Below are positions 1-6,154 of a stretch of DNA of 6,830 nt, piece by piece (position 1 is the stretch's first letter; every line of letters starts with the position of its first letter). Source of the DNA: Candidatus Aminicenantota bacterium (GTDB lineage Bacteria; Acidobacteriota; Aminicenantia; Aminicenantales; Saccharicenantaceae); assembly GCA_026393955.1 (NCBI GenBank), contig JAPKZE010000205.1, positions 1 through 6,830 on the forward strand, written 5' to 3'. Both the position numbers and the translations under genes were made by a program. The notes beneath the pieces are model-generated. The model was not told where the DNA came from, searched no databases, and was given only the letters and a program-made list of their open reading frames with translations.

Positions 1-192
1 GTGGCCGTGGCCATGCACGTGGGGCCCTACGCGAAAGCCGGGGCCACCATCGAGAAGATGACGGCCTGGCTGGCGGCCAACGGGTACGAATCCGGCGGCC
101 CCGTGCTCGAACGCTATCTGGACCAGAATCCCATGGGGATGAAGCCGGAGGATCTGCGGACCGAGATCTGGATCCCCTGCAAGAAGAAATAG
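1..192 (+). CDS. GyrI-like small-molecule-binding domain protein, C-terminal fragment (5' end outside window)
   Basis: The reading frame is open from the first base and ends at TAG (190-192), so only the last 63 residues are visible. The fragment has the usual end of the GyrI-like/AraC effector-binding fold: an HVGPY segment near residue 6, a helix (AGATIEKMTAWLAANGYE), a GGPVLERYLDQNP segment, then a strand-forming LRTEIWIP close to the C-terminus. Family members bind small hydrophobic or cationic molecules. They occur alone, fused to AraC or MerR DNA-binding domains, or as gyrase-inhibitor-like proteins. Because the N-terminal part is missing, it cannot be said whether this one is a transcription factor or a stand-alone binding protein. 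The gene converges on the response-regulator gene, and the two stop codons touch. The family call is fairly secure; the precise role is unknown. Confidence 0.75.
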   Translation: MAVAMHVGPYAKAGATIEKMTAWLAANGYESGGPVLERYLDQNPMGMKPEDLRTEIWIPCKKK

Positions 193-876
193 TCAGCGCT
201 GGAATTTGTAGCCGAGCCACGGCACCGTGATCAGGTGCCGGGGCGAGGACGGATCGTCCTCGACCTTGCGGCGCAGATTGTACATGAAGGTGTCGATCGT
301 CCGCGTCGTGGGGTACTTCTCGTATTCCCAGACCTTGTTGAGGATGGTCTCGCGCGAGACGACCTGACCCTCGCAGCCGGCGAGCAGCCGGAGCAGGCTG
401 AACTCCCGGGCGGTCAGGTGCAGGTCCCGACCGGCCTTGGAGGCCATCTTCTTCTGGAAGTCGATGACCAGGTCGCCGAAGGCGAGGTCCTCGATCTCCG
501 GGACCTCGGGCCGCGACCGCCGCAGCATGGCGTGGACGCGGGCGATGAACTCGTCCGTGCCGAAGGGCTTGGTCAGGTAGTCGTCCCCGCCGAGCTCGAG
601 GCCGAGGACCTTGTCGATCTCCTTCTTCTTCTTCCCGGACATGACGATGAGGGGGACCTGGCGGCCGGCCTCCCGGAGCTTGCGGCAGACCTCGAGCCCG
701 CCCAGGGCCGGCATGACGACGTCGAGCACGACGAGGTCGAAGGCCGTCTTGAGCGCCTTGTTCAGTCCCTCCCGTCCGTCGGACGCCTCGGACACCCCGT
801 AGCCCTCGGCCTCCAAGGCCGCGGCCAGCGTCTGACGCAGGACCCGGTCGTCGTCGATGATCAGGATCTTTTTCAT
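193..876 (-). CDS. OmpR/PhoB-type response regulator, winged-helix DNA-binding
   Basis: This is a 227-residue cytoplasmic transcription factor, the usual length for the OmpR/PhoB family. The receiver domain spans about residues 3-117. It has the acidic pocket D8/D9, phospho-acceptor D52 in VVLDVVMP, switch residue S80 and K103 in the TKPF motif. The winged-helix domain spans about residues 130-227: LTAREFSLLRLLA, the recognition-helix region TRTIDTFMYNLRRKVE, and a closing wing ending LGYKFQR. ATG at 876-874 is chosen because MKKILIIDDD starts the receiver fold exactly. A good ribosome site (GAGAAGG, 891-885) sits 8 bases upstream. The start overlaps the kinase stop as ATGA (876-873), so the two are translationally coupled partners. 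The kinase upstream would phosphorylate D52; the target genes cannot be read from this window. Four lysines in a row (82-85) follow the switch serine, where other family members usually have mixed charge. Confidence 0.95.
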   Translation of the reverse strand: MKKILIIDDDRVLRQTLAAALEAEGYGVSEASDGREGLNKALKTAFDLVVLDVVMPALGGLEVCRKLREAGRQVPLIVMSGKKKKEIDKVLGLELGGDDYLTKPFGTDEFIARVHAMLRRSRPEVPEIEDLAFGDLVIDFQKKMASKAGRDLHLTAREFSLLRLLAGCEGQVVSRETILNKVWEYEKYPTTRTIDTFMYNLRRKVEDDPSSPRHLITVPWLGYKFQR

Positions 877-3260
877 GGGTTCCGCCTTCTCGGGAATTTC
901 AGGGTGACGGTCGTGCCGCGCCCCGGGCCGCCCTCGACGGCGATGCTCCCGCCGTGGGCGTCCATGATGTGCTTGACGATCTTCAGCCCCAGGCCGACGC
1001 CTTTCGGATCGTGCCGGACGGCCTCCGGCGAGCGATAGAACGCCTCGAAGATCCGTTGGCGGTCTTCGGGGGCGATGCCGATCCCGCTGTCGCTGACGCC
1101 GATCTCGGCGCCGTCCGCGGTCGCGGCGAGCCGCACGGCGACACGCTTCGGCCCCGCGCTGTACTTGACGGCGTTGTCCACGAGGTTGAGCAGGGCCTGG
1201 CGGACCGCGTCGGCGTCGGCCTCGACCGGGACCGGCCCGTCGGGCCGCCGGACCTCCAGCTCCAGCTCCTCCCCGGCCGCCGCCGAGCGTACGATCTCGA
1301 TCACGCCGGCGACGACCGGTCCGAGGTCGGTCTCCCGGATGTCGTAGCGCTTGGCGTCCTGCTCGATGCGGCCGAAATCGAGGACATTGTGGAGATAGCG
1401 GCCGAGCCGGCCGCACTCTCCGGCCATGAGCTCGAGGAGCTCGTCGCGCCGCGACGCATCGGCCACCTTGCCCGATTTGAGCAGCTCGGAGATCGACTGA
1501 AGCGATGTCATGGGCGTCCTCAGCTCGTGGGACACCGAGGAGATGAACTCGGTCTTCAGCCGTCCGATCTCCTCCAGCTTCTCGCGCGAGGCCCGCTCGT
1601 AGATGACTTCCTCCTGGAGCCGGACGCGGCTCAGGGCGGCGGCCAGCTCGGCGGCCAGGGCCCGGAGGAGCTCGCGGTCATTGTCCGTAAAGTCCAGGCC
1701 CGACCTCTTCGGGCCGACAAAGATCCAGCCGCACGGCCCGGCCTCGCCGAGCAGCAAGGGGAGGACGGACTCGAAGCCAGTGCGCCGGAGCCCGTCGCTC
1801 TTCAGGGGCTCCTCCCGGCCGCCGGGAGCGGCCAGGACGGCGGCGAGCGCTTCGTCGTCGATCCCGAGCCTCAGGGCGGTCCCGGGTTCCCCGGCCGCCT
1901 GGGCCGGGACGAAGGCGCCGATCTTCTCCACGGGCAGCGCCTCGTCGAGCGTCCCGGAGAAGAGCGCCAGGAGGTCGGTAGCGCTGTGGGCCTCCCCGGC
2001 CGCCGTCGTGAAGCCGAGCAGGGCCCGGCGGTAGTCGTAGCTCTGCCGGAAGAAGGCCCGGTCGACGAGGACCTGGATCCGGGACCGGGCCGGGGCGAAG
2101 ACCATGGCCGCGATGAACGCCGATCCGACCGGGATCCAGCCGCGGCCGGCCCCGGGGCGGGCGGCGAAGAGCGTCTTGAGCCCCTCGATCGAGAGCAGAT
2201 AGACCCCGACGGTGACCGTGGTCAGCAACGAATAGACGACGCTGCGGTTGATGATGACCCTGATGTTGAGCAGCCTGTACTTGAGGATGGCGAAGGCCAG
2301 GGCCAGCGGCAGGATGGCGAAGAAGACGCTGGCGGACTCCTCGCTGAGAGGCGAGCTCGACCAGAAGATCCGGGGCAGGGTGTACAGGAACATGAACGGG
2401 CCGAGGCCGGCGACGAGGCCGTAGAGGACCCAGCGGATCTGGTCCCGCCGCTCGCGCGACGGCGCGGAGCGGAAGGCCCGGAAGAGAATGACGACCGACG
2501 CGATGGACACGACGGCGAAGAAGAGACGGAAGATGCTGAAATAGATCTTCAAGCGGAAGATCGCGATCGAGGGGACGAGCAGGGCGGCGACGACGACCGC
2601 GCTGAAGAAGCCGCCGAAGAGGAGCGCCGCGGCCCAGAGGAAAGGCTCGCCCCGGGGCCGCTCGCGGGCCGTGAACGTCCGGACGAACTTCAGCAGGAGG
2701 ACCGGAGTCAGGGTGTAGGCGAAGAAGAACAGGACACCGGGGATGAGCCGCACGGGGCGCCCTTGGACGCCGTACCACTCGCCGCTGATCATCACGGCCG
2801 AGGAAAAGGCCATGCACAGCCAGAAGAACAGGCGGGCCCGCCGGTCCTCGGCGCGGAGGATGAAGACGCCGAAGCCCATGAGGAAGCCGAAGGCTCCCGT
2901 CAGGAGAAAGACCAGGGGCATGCCGCGCTTGGCGTAGAAGGCCACGAGCGGCTCGCGGACGGTGACCTCCCGGCCGTCGGCGGCCGCGACGACGAACTCG
3001 ATCGGGTCCCCCACCCGGTGGTGGGCGGTGATGAACTGGTAATCGAAATCGCGGTCTCTGATCTCGAAGCCGTCGGCCCGGACGACGGCCCGGGGCATGA
3101 GGTCGACGGGAACGCCGGTCGCCCGCGCCAGGGCTTCCCAAGGGATGGCCGGGCGCGACGGGAGGCCGGTGAAGCCGAAGATGCTGAGACCGACGATGAC
3201 CGCCCCGGCGAGAAGAGAGAGATAGAAAGAGGTTTTGCGGCGTCCCACATCGGTCCCCAT
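873..3260 (-). CDS. Membrane sensor histidine kinase with about ten hydrophobic segments and a GAF-like domain
   Basis: The product is 795 residues and is the probable partner of the adjacent response regulator. Residues 11-33 form a first membrane segment. Residues 34-113 are a probably extracytoplasmic stretch that looks PDZ-like (VGDPIEF, then DGREVTVREPL). Residues 114-386 contain about nine more hydrophobic segments. The junction (KYRLLNIRVIINRSVVYSLL, near 325-340; VDRAFFRQSYDYR, near 396) is typical of a recurring family of multi-pass bacterial kinases. A GAF-like region follows (about 412-540), then a short coiled-coil linker and the HisKA domain with phospho-acceptor H578 in SHELRTP. 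The HATPase domain has an N box (N692, N696), DSGIG (724-728) and GVGLGL (754-759), so every catalytic motif is intact. The signal it senses cannot be read. ATG 3260 gives the longest reasonable product, but GTG at 3248 has a better-placed ribosome site (GGGGA, 3258-3254) and could be the real start, giving 791 residues. The open frame continuing upstream is antisense to fbp and is not coding. Confidence 0.93.
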   Translation of the reverse strand: MGTDVGRRKTSFYLSLLAGAVIVGLSIFGFTGLPSRPAIPWEALARATGVPVDLMPRAVVRADGFEIRDRDFDYQFITAHHRVGDPIEFVVAAADGREVTVREPLVAFYAKRGMPLVFLLTGAFGFLMGFGVFILRAEDRRARLFFWLCMAFSSAVMISGEWYGVQGRPVRLIPGVLFFFAYTLTPVLLLKFVRTFTARERPRGEPFLWAAALLFGGFFSAVVVAALLVPSIAIFRLKIYFSIFRLFFAVVSIASVVILFRAFRSAPSRERRDQIRWVLYGLVAGLGPFMFLYTLPRIFWSSSPLSEESASVFFAILPLALAFAILKYRLLNIRVIINRSVVYSLLTTVTVGVYLLSIEGLKTLFAARPGAGRGWIPVGSAFIAAMVFAPARSRIQVLVDRAFFRQSYDYRRALLGFTTAAGEAHSATDLLALFSGTLDEALPVEKIGAFVPAQAAGEPGTALRLGIDDEALAAVLAAPGGREEPLKSDGLRRTGFESVLPLLLGEAGPCGWIFVGPKRSGLDFTDNDRELLRALAAELAAALSRVRLQEEVIYERASREKLEEIGRLKTEFISSVSHELRTPMTSLQSISELLKSGKVADASRRDELLELMAGECGRLGRYLHNVLDFGRIEQDAKRYDIRETDLGPVVAGVIEIVRSAAAGEELELEVRRPDGPVPVEADADAVRQALLNLVDNAVKYSAGPKRVAVRLAATADGAEIGVSDSGIGIAPEDRQRIFEAFYRSPEAVRHDPKGVGLGLKIVKHIMDAHGGSIAVEGGPGRGTTVTLKFPRRRNP

Positions 3261-3275
3261 TCGGGTATTGGGCCG

Positions 3276-3305
3276 ATTATAGCCGAGGCCGCCCCGCCCT
3301 GACAA
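3276..3305 (-). promoter_or_regulatory. Sigma70-type promoter of the kinase-regulator operon
   Basis: On the minus strand, TTGTCA (3305-3300, five of six matches to the -35 consensus) lies 18 bases from a perfect TATAAT (3281-3276). The surroundings are so GC-rich that a chance perfect -10 is unlikely. Transcription would start near 3269, only about 9 bases before ATG 3260 and about 21 before GTG 3248. A leader that short leaves no room for a ribosome site before the ATG. Confidence 0.68.
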
Positions 3306-3318
3306 GCCGCTCGCCGTC

Positions 3319-3347
3319 TTGAACGCCGGCGCGAATCGTGCTAACTT
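3319..3347 (+). promoter_or_regulatory. Possible fbp promoter
   Basis: TTGAAC (3319-3324) is followed after 17 bases by TAACTT (3342-3347), matching the sigma70 consensus at four and three positions. Spacing and location are right: the start would be near 3354, about 33 bases before the fbp ATG. The -10 match is weak, so an activator may be needed or the true element may differ. It lies back to back with the kinase promoter, 13 bases between the two -35 elements. Confidence 0.4.
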
Positions 3348-3350
3348 TAG

Positions 3351-3366
3351 GCTTCCCCAAGGAAGC
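3351..3366 (+). repeat. Perfect inverted repeat (6-bp arms, 4-base loop) in the fbp leader
   Basis: GCTTCC (3351-3356) and GGAAGC (3361-3366) are exact reverse complements separated by CCAA. The repeat lies between the putative -10 and the ribosome site, across the predicted transcription start. It could act as an operator in DNA or as a small leader hairpin. No run of T follows, so it is not an intrinsic terminator. Confidence 0.45.
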
Positions 3367-3386
3367 ACAGAGATCGAGGAGGCGAC

Positions 3387-4412
3387 ATGGCCGATCAAGC
3401 GGATCCCTCTCCCATCATCACCATCGAGCGCCACATCCTCGACGAGCAGACCTTCCACCCCGAGGCGACCGGCACTCTGACCAACATCCTGTACGACCTG
3501 GCCCTGGCCGGCAAGGTCATCGCCAGCAAGACGGCGCGGGCCGGCCTGGCTGAGATCCTCGGCCTCACGGGCGACATCAACATCCAGGGCGAAAAGGTCA
3601 TGAAACTCGACCGCTTCGCCGACCTCACGATCACGCGGCTGACCGACCACACCGGCCGGCTGGCCGGCCTGGCCTCGGAGGAGAACGCCGCGTTCATGCC
3701 CATCCCCGACAAGTACCCCATGGGCAAGTACCTGCTCGTCTTCGATCCTCTCGACGGCTCCTCGAACGTCGACTTCAACATGCCCGTGGGCACCATTTTC
3801 GGCATCTATCGGCGGGTGAAGGAGTCCGGACCGGTCGACGAATCGGAGTTCTTCCAGCCCGGCCGGAACCTGGTCGCCGCGGGCTACATCGCCTACGGGA
3901 CGAGCACGATGTTCGTCTATACGGCCGGCCACGGCGTCCACGGCTTCACCCTCGATCCGTCGGTCGGCGAGTTCCTGCTGTCCCATCCGAACATCGCCAT
4001 CCCCAAGGCCAAGTACTTCAGCGTCAACCTCGGCTACCAGCTGTACTGGAGCCTCGGCGTCCAGCGCTATACGGAATACCTGCAGGGCCACGAGAGCGAC
4101 ATCAAGGGACTGTCGCTGCGCTATATCGGGACGCTCGTCTCGGACTTCCACCGCAACCTGCTCGCGGGCGGCGTCTTCTATTACCCGGCCGACTCGAAAG
4201 ACCCCAAGGCGCGGACCGGCAAGCTGCGGCTCCTTTACGAAGCCGCGCCGCTCGCCTTCATCGCCGAACAGGCCGGCGGCTACGCTTCGGACGGCCGGGG
4301 ACCCATCCTCGACATCACTCCGGACTCCCTCCACCAGCGGACGCCCCTCTTCATCGGCAACAGGGACCTGGTGATGAAGGTGGAGGATTTCATCCGCGGT
4401 CTCGACGACTGA
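3387..4412 (+). CDS. fbp: Fructose-1,6-bisphosphatase, class I
   Basis: This 341-residue cytoplasmic enzyme hydrolyses fructose 1,6-bisphosphate to fructose 6-phosphate and phosphate, the irreversible step of gluconeogenesis. It has the normal class I length. The metal-site signature FDPLDGSSNVDFN is present, with D120 and D123. E98/E99 lie in SEEN, and the C-terminal KLRLLYEAAP block (279-288) supplies E285. All are expected metal or substrate ligands. Near the N-terminus, TGTLTNIL (28-35) matches the region that binds AMP in regulated class I enzymes, so AMP inhibition is plausible but not shown. The ATG at 3387 is preceded by GAGGAGG (3376-3382), a strong ribosome site 4 bases away. The gene diverges from the kinase operon and is followed on the same strand by the M24 peptidase after 62 bases. 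Identity is secure; nothing is truncated. Confidence 0.96.
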   Translation: MADQADPSPIITIERHILDEQTFHPEATGTLTNILYDLALAGKVIASKTARAGLAEILGLTGDINIQGEKVMKLDRFADLTITRLTDHTGRLAGLASEENAAFMPIPDKYPMGKYLLVFDPLDGSSNVDFNMPVGTIFGIYRRVKESGPVDESEFFQPGRNLVAAGYIAYGTSTMFVYTAGHGVHGFTLDPSVGEFLLSHPNIAIPKAKYFSVNLGYQLYWSLGVQRYTEYLQGHESDIKGLSLRYIGTLVSDFHRNLLAGGVFYYPADSKDPKARTGKLRLLYEAAPLAFIAEQAGGYASDGRGPILDITPDSLHQRTPLFIGNRDLVMKVEDFIRGLDD

Positions 4413-4414
4413 AC

Positions 4415-4433
4415 GCCGCGCTTTTCCCGCGGC
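4415..4433 (+). terminator. GC-rich hairpin just after fbp, possible weak terminator
   Basis: GCCGCG (4415-4420) and CGCGGC (4428-4433) are exact reverse complements around a 7-base pyrimidine loop, three bases after the fbp stop. The position suits transcript ending or mRNA 3'-end protection. No T run follows, so classical intrinsic termination is doubtful and read-through into the peptidase gene is possible. Confidence 0.3.
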
Positions 4434-4439
4434 CCCGAA

Positions 4440-4448
4440 TGTGATATT
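4440..4448 (+). promoter_or_regulatory. Possible extended -10 promoter for the M24 peptidase gene
   Basis: TG (4440-4441), one base, then GATATT (4443-4448) resembles an extended -10 element, four of six matches to TATAAT. No good -35 lies at the normal distance. The start would be near 4455, just before the ribosome site AGGAGG (4461-4466). This would let the peptidase gene be expressed independently of fbp. Confidence 0.33.
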
Positions 4449-4474
4449 CCTGTCCGCTCGAGGAGGTGCCCATC

Positions 4475-5758
4475 ATGTCGCCCACCCGCCGTTCGTTCAT
4501 CAAGACCGGGACGGTATCGCTGGCCGCGCTGGCGCTCCCACGCCTCGCCGGGGCCGGGACCGCGCCGGCCGCGGGACCGTCCGGACCCGCCGTCCCGCAG
4601 GAGCTCAAGAACCTCGTGACGGGGATCGAGCCGCTCACGGCCGAAGACTACGCGGCGCGCCAGGAAAAGGCCAGGCGCCTGCTCTCCGCCAACGGCCTCG
4701 ACGCCGTCTTCATCGGCGGCGGCACCAACCTCCTCTATTTCACCAAGGTCGGCTGGTGGCTGAGCGAGCGCGTCTTCGGCGTCGTCCTCGGCCTCAAGAA
4801 GGACCCCATCTGGGTCTGCCCGGCCTTCGAGGCGCCCCGGGCCAAGGAGCTCGTCCCGGCCGGCCAGGAGATCCGGACGTGGGAAGAACACGAGGATCCC
4901 TACGCCCTGATCGGCGGCGTTCTCAAGGACATCGGCGCCTCGACCGGCCGGCTGGGCACGGCGCCCGACCTCCGGGCCTTCGAGGTCCACGGCCTGCGCC
5001 GGACACTCGTCGCGGCCCAGATCGTCGACGGGGCGCCCGTCACCGAGGGCTGCCGCGGAACCAAGACGGCCAAGGAGATCGCCTACATGGACCTGGCCAA
5101 CCGGATCACGAAGCTGGCCTACCGCGAGGGCTTCAAGTCCATCCGCGAAGGCATAGAGACGCGCGACCTAGCCGGGGCCATCGCCGCGGCGACGCAGAAA
5201 CTGGGATCGTCGGGCGGCGGCGGGCCGCAGTTCGGGCCCAACACCGCTTTCCCGCACGGCTCCCAGGTGTCGCGGACCCTTCAGGCCGGCGACCCCGTGC
5301 TCGTCGACGGCGGCTGCTCGGTCGAGGGCTACCGCTCGGACATCACCCGGACGGTCGTCTTCGGCCGGCCCAGCGACAAGCAGCGCCGGGTCTGGGACGT
5401 CGTCCGCAAGGCCCAGGCCGCCGCGCTGAAGGCGGCCCGGCCCGGGGCGACATGCGAATCGGTCGACGCCGCGGCCCGCAAGGTCGTCGACGAAGCCGGG
5501 TTCGGGCCCGGCTACAAGCACTTCGCCCACCGCCTCGGCCACGGCATCGGCATGGAGGTTCACGAGTACCCGTATCTCGTCAAAGGGAACACTCTCAAGC
5601 TCGAGACGGGCATGACCTTCAGCAACGAACCCGGCATCTACCTCTACGGCGAATTCGGCATCCGCATCGAGGATTGCATGGTCGTCACGGAGACGGGGGC
5701 CCGGCACCTCGGGGGCCTGGAGGCGGTGTCGATCGAGGAGCCCATCGGGCCCGTCTGA
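4475..5758 (+). CDS. Tat-exported M24 family metallopeptidase (Xaa-Pro aminopeptidase/dipeptidase-like)
   Basis: This is a 427-residue protein. The N-terminus MSPTRRSFIKTG carries the twin-arginine motif (R5, R6), followed by a hydrophobic stretch and an Ala/Gly/Pro-rich segment. It is therefore probably exported folded by the Tat system. About residues 50-185 form a creatinase/prolidase N-terminal domain. Residues from about 195 form the pita-bread catalytic domain. All five dinuclear-metal ligands are present: D278 (VDGG), D289 (RSDITRT), H356 (LGHGIG), E385 (NEPG) and E399 (RIED). Conserved H261 (FPHG) and H363 are also there. Such enzymes cleave peptides next to proline, but creatine-type hydrolases share the fold, so the substrate is not certain. 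ATG 4475 is preferred because AGGAGG (4461-4466) stands 8 bases upstream. The in-frame GTG at 4466 overlaps that site and would spoil the compact Tat leader. It follows fbp by 62 bases. Confidence 0.92.
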   Translation: MSPTRRSFIKTGTVSLAALALPRLAGAGTAPAAGPSGPAVPQELKNLVTGIEPLTAEDYAARQEKARRLLSANGLDAVFIGGGTNLLYFTKVGWWLSERVFGVVLGLKKDPIWVCPAFEAPRAKELVPAGQEIRTWEEHEDPYALIGGVLKDIGASTGRLGTAPDLRAFEVHGLRRTLVAAQIVDGAPVTEGCRGTKTAKEIAYMDLANRITKLAYREGFKSIREGIETRDLAGAIAAATQKLGSSGGGGPQFGPNTAFPHGSQVSRTLQAGDPVLVDGGCSVEGYRSDITRTVVFGRPSDKQRRVWDVVRKAQAAALKAARPGATCESVDAAARKVVDEAGFGPGYKHFAHRLGHGIGMEVHEYPYLVKGNTLKLETGMTFSNEPGIYLYGEFGIRIEDCMVVTETGARHLGGLEAVSIEEPIGPV

Positions 5759-5866
5759 GAATCCCACGAACCCCCGGTCGTCTCAATAAATATGGCGGCA
5801 TCGGGTTCTATCCCCGTCCGGAGAGTCGCGCCCGGCCCAGGCTGGGTCAGATACATTGGTGACACA
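5759..5866. other. Intergenic spacer between the peptidase gene and vapB
   Basis: I see no gene and no convincing terminator here. A short imperfect hairpin (GGCCCA at 5834-5839 with TGGGTC at 5843-5848, three-base loop, one G-T pair) has no T run after it. Composition turns AT-rich from about 5850 into the vapBC promoter. Confidence 0.5.
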
Positions 5867-5895
5867 TTGACAGATCTGATAGAGTATGATATGGC
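5867..5895 (+). promoter_or_regulatory. vapBC promoter
   Basis: TTGACA (5867-5872) is a perfect -35. A hexamer 17 bases on, TATGGC (5890-5895), fits as a poor -10 and would put the start near 5902, almost on the antitoxin ATG. A better-looking TATGAT (5885-5890) is only 12 bases from the -35, too close for a standard promoter. The -35 is clear; which -10 is used is not. Confidence 0.5.
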
Positions 5896-5904
5896 TAGCC
5901 ATAT
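5889..5904. promoter_or_regulatory. Perfect 16-bp palindrome, probable VapB(C) operator
   Basis: ATATGGCTAGCCATAT is its own reverse complement. It covers the putative -10 and runs into the antitoxin start codon. Antitoxins with ribbon-helix-helix folds bind such palindromes as dimers, alone or with their toxin, to repress their own operon. The position would block RNA polymerase directly. The function is inferred; the symmetry is seen. Confidence 0.65.
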
Positions 5905-6154
5905 GAAAACGACCATACATATTGCCGACGGCCTTTTCGAAGAGGCCCGGAAGGTCGCCCGCCAGGAGAAGACCACTCTCAAAGCGCTGGTGGACGAGGG
6001 CCTCAGGAAGGTCGTAGCCGAGCGGCGAGACCGGATGCCCGGGGCCTTCAAGCTCCGCCGGGCGTCGTTCAAAGGCGGCGGGCTTCAGCCCCGTCTGGCG
6101 GGAGCGACCTGGGACCAGATCCTGGCCATCGGCTACGAGGAGCGGGGCGGATGA
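5903..6154 (+). CDS. vapB: VapB family antitoxin (ribbon-helix-helix type)
   Basis: This 83-residue protein neutralises the VapC toxin encoded next to it and probably represses the operon. The N-terminal MKTTIHIADGLFEEARKVA fits a DNA-binding strand (residues 3-8) followed by a helix, then a second helix through TTLKALVDEGLRKVV. The C-terminal part has the family pattern: FKLRRASFKGGGLQP, then a tryptophan segment (WDQILAIGYEERG) that would insert into the toxin. The start is chosen at ATG 5903 because family members begin with an MKTT-like strand. ATG 5891 (four extra residues, MASH) is also in frame, with a faint AGAG (5881-5884) upstream. Neither has a good ribosome site, and ATG 5903 could be read from an almost leaderless transcript. 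The stop overlaps the toxin start as ATGA (6151-6154). Confidence 0.88.
   Translation: MKTTIHIADGLFEEARKVARQEKTTLKALVDEGLRKVVAERRDRMPGAFKLRRASFKGGGLQPRLAGATWDQILAIGYEERGG

Noticed and set aside
954..3302. A 782-codon open frame on the plus strand opposite the kinase gene
   Set aside because: Its translation is low-complexity (Asp, Glu, Gly, Arg, Pro-rich) with no domain. It mirrors the GC-rich codon pattern of the real kinase gene on the other strand, whose motifs are all intact.
3261..4334. Upstream extension of the kinase frame, over 350 codons opposite fbp
   Set aside because: It has no recognisable domain and lies antisense to a certain fbp gene. A strong promoter at 3276-3305 lies inside it, so the kinase must start downstream.
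4466..4474. GTG at 4466 as the peptidase start
   Set aside because: The codon lies on the last base of the AGGAGG ribosome site and gains only three residues. ATG 4475 has correct spacing and gives a standard Tat leader.
5834..5848. Hairpin as a terminator after the peptidase gene
   Set aside because: The stem is short, includes a G-T pair, has a three-base loop and no following T run.
4441..5862. A 473-codon plus-strand frame overlapping the M24 peptidase gene
   Set aside because: It is an arginine/glycine/proline-rich shadow frame. The overlapping frame contains the Tat leader and all M24 metal ligands.
5792..5890. N-terminal extension of the antitoxin frame beginning MAASGSIP
   Set aside because: It runs across the TTGACA promoter element, lacks any family similarity, and VapB proteins begin at the MKTT strand.
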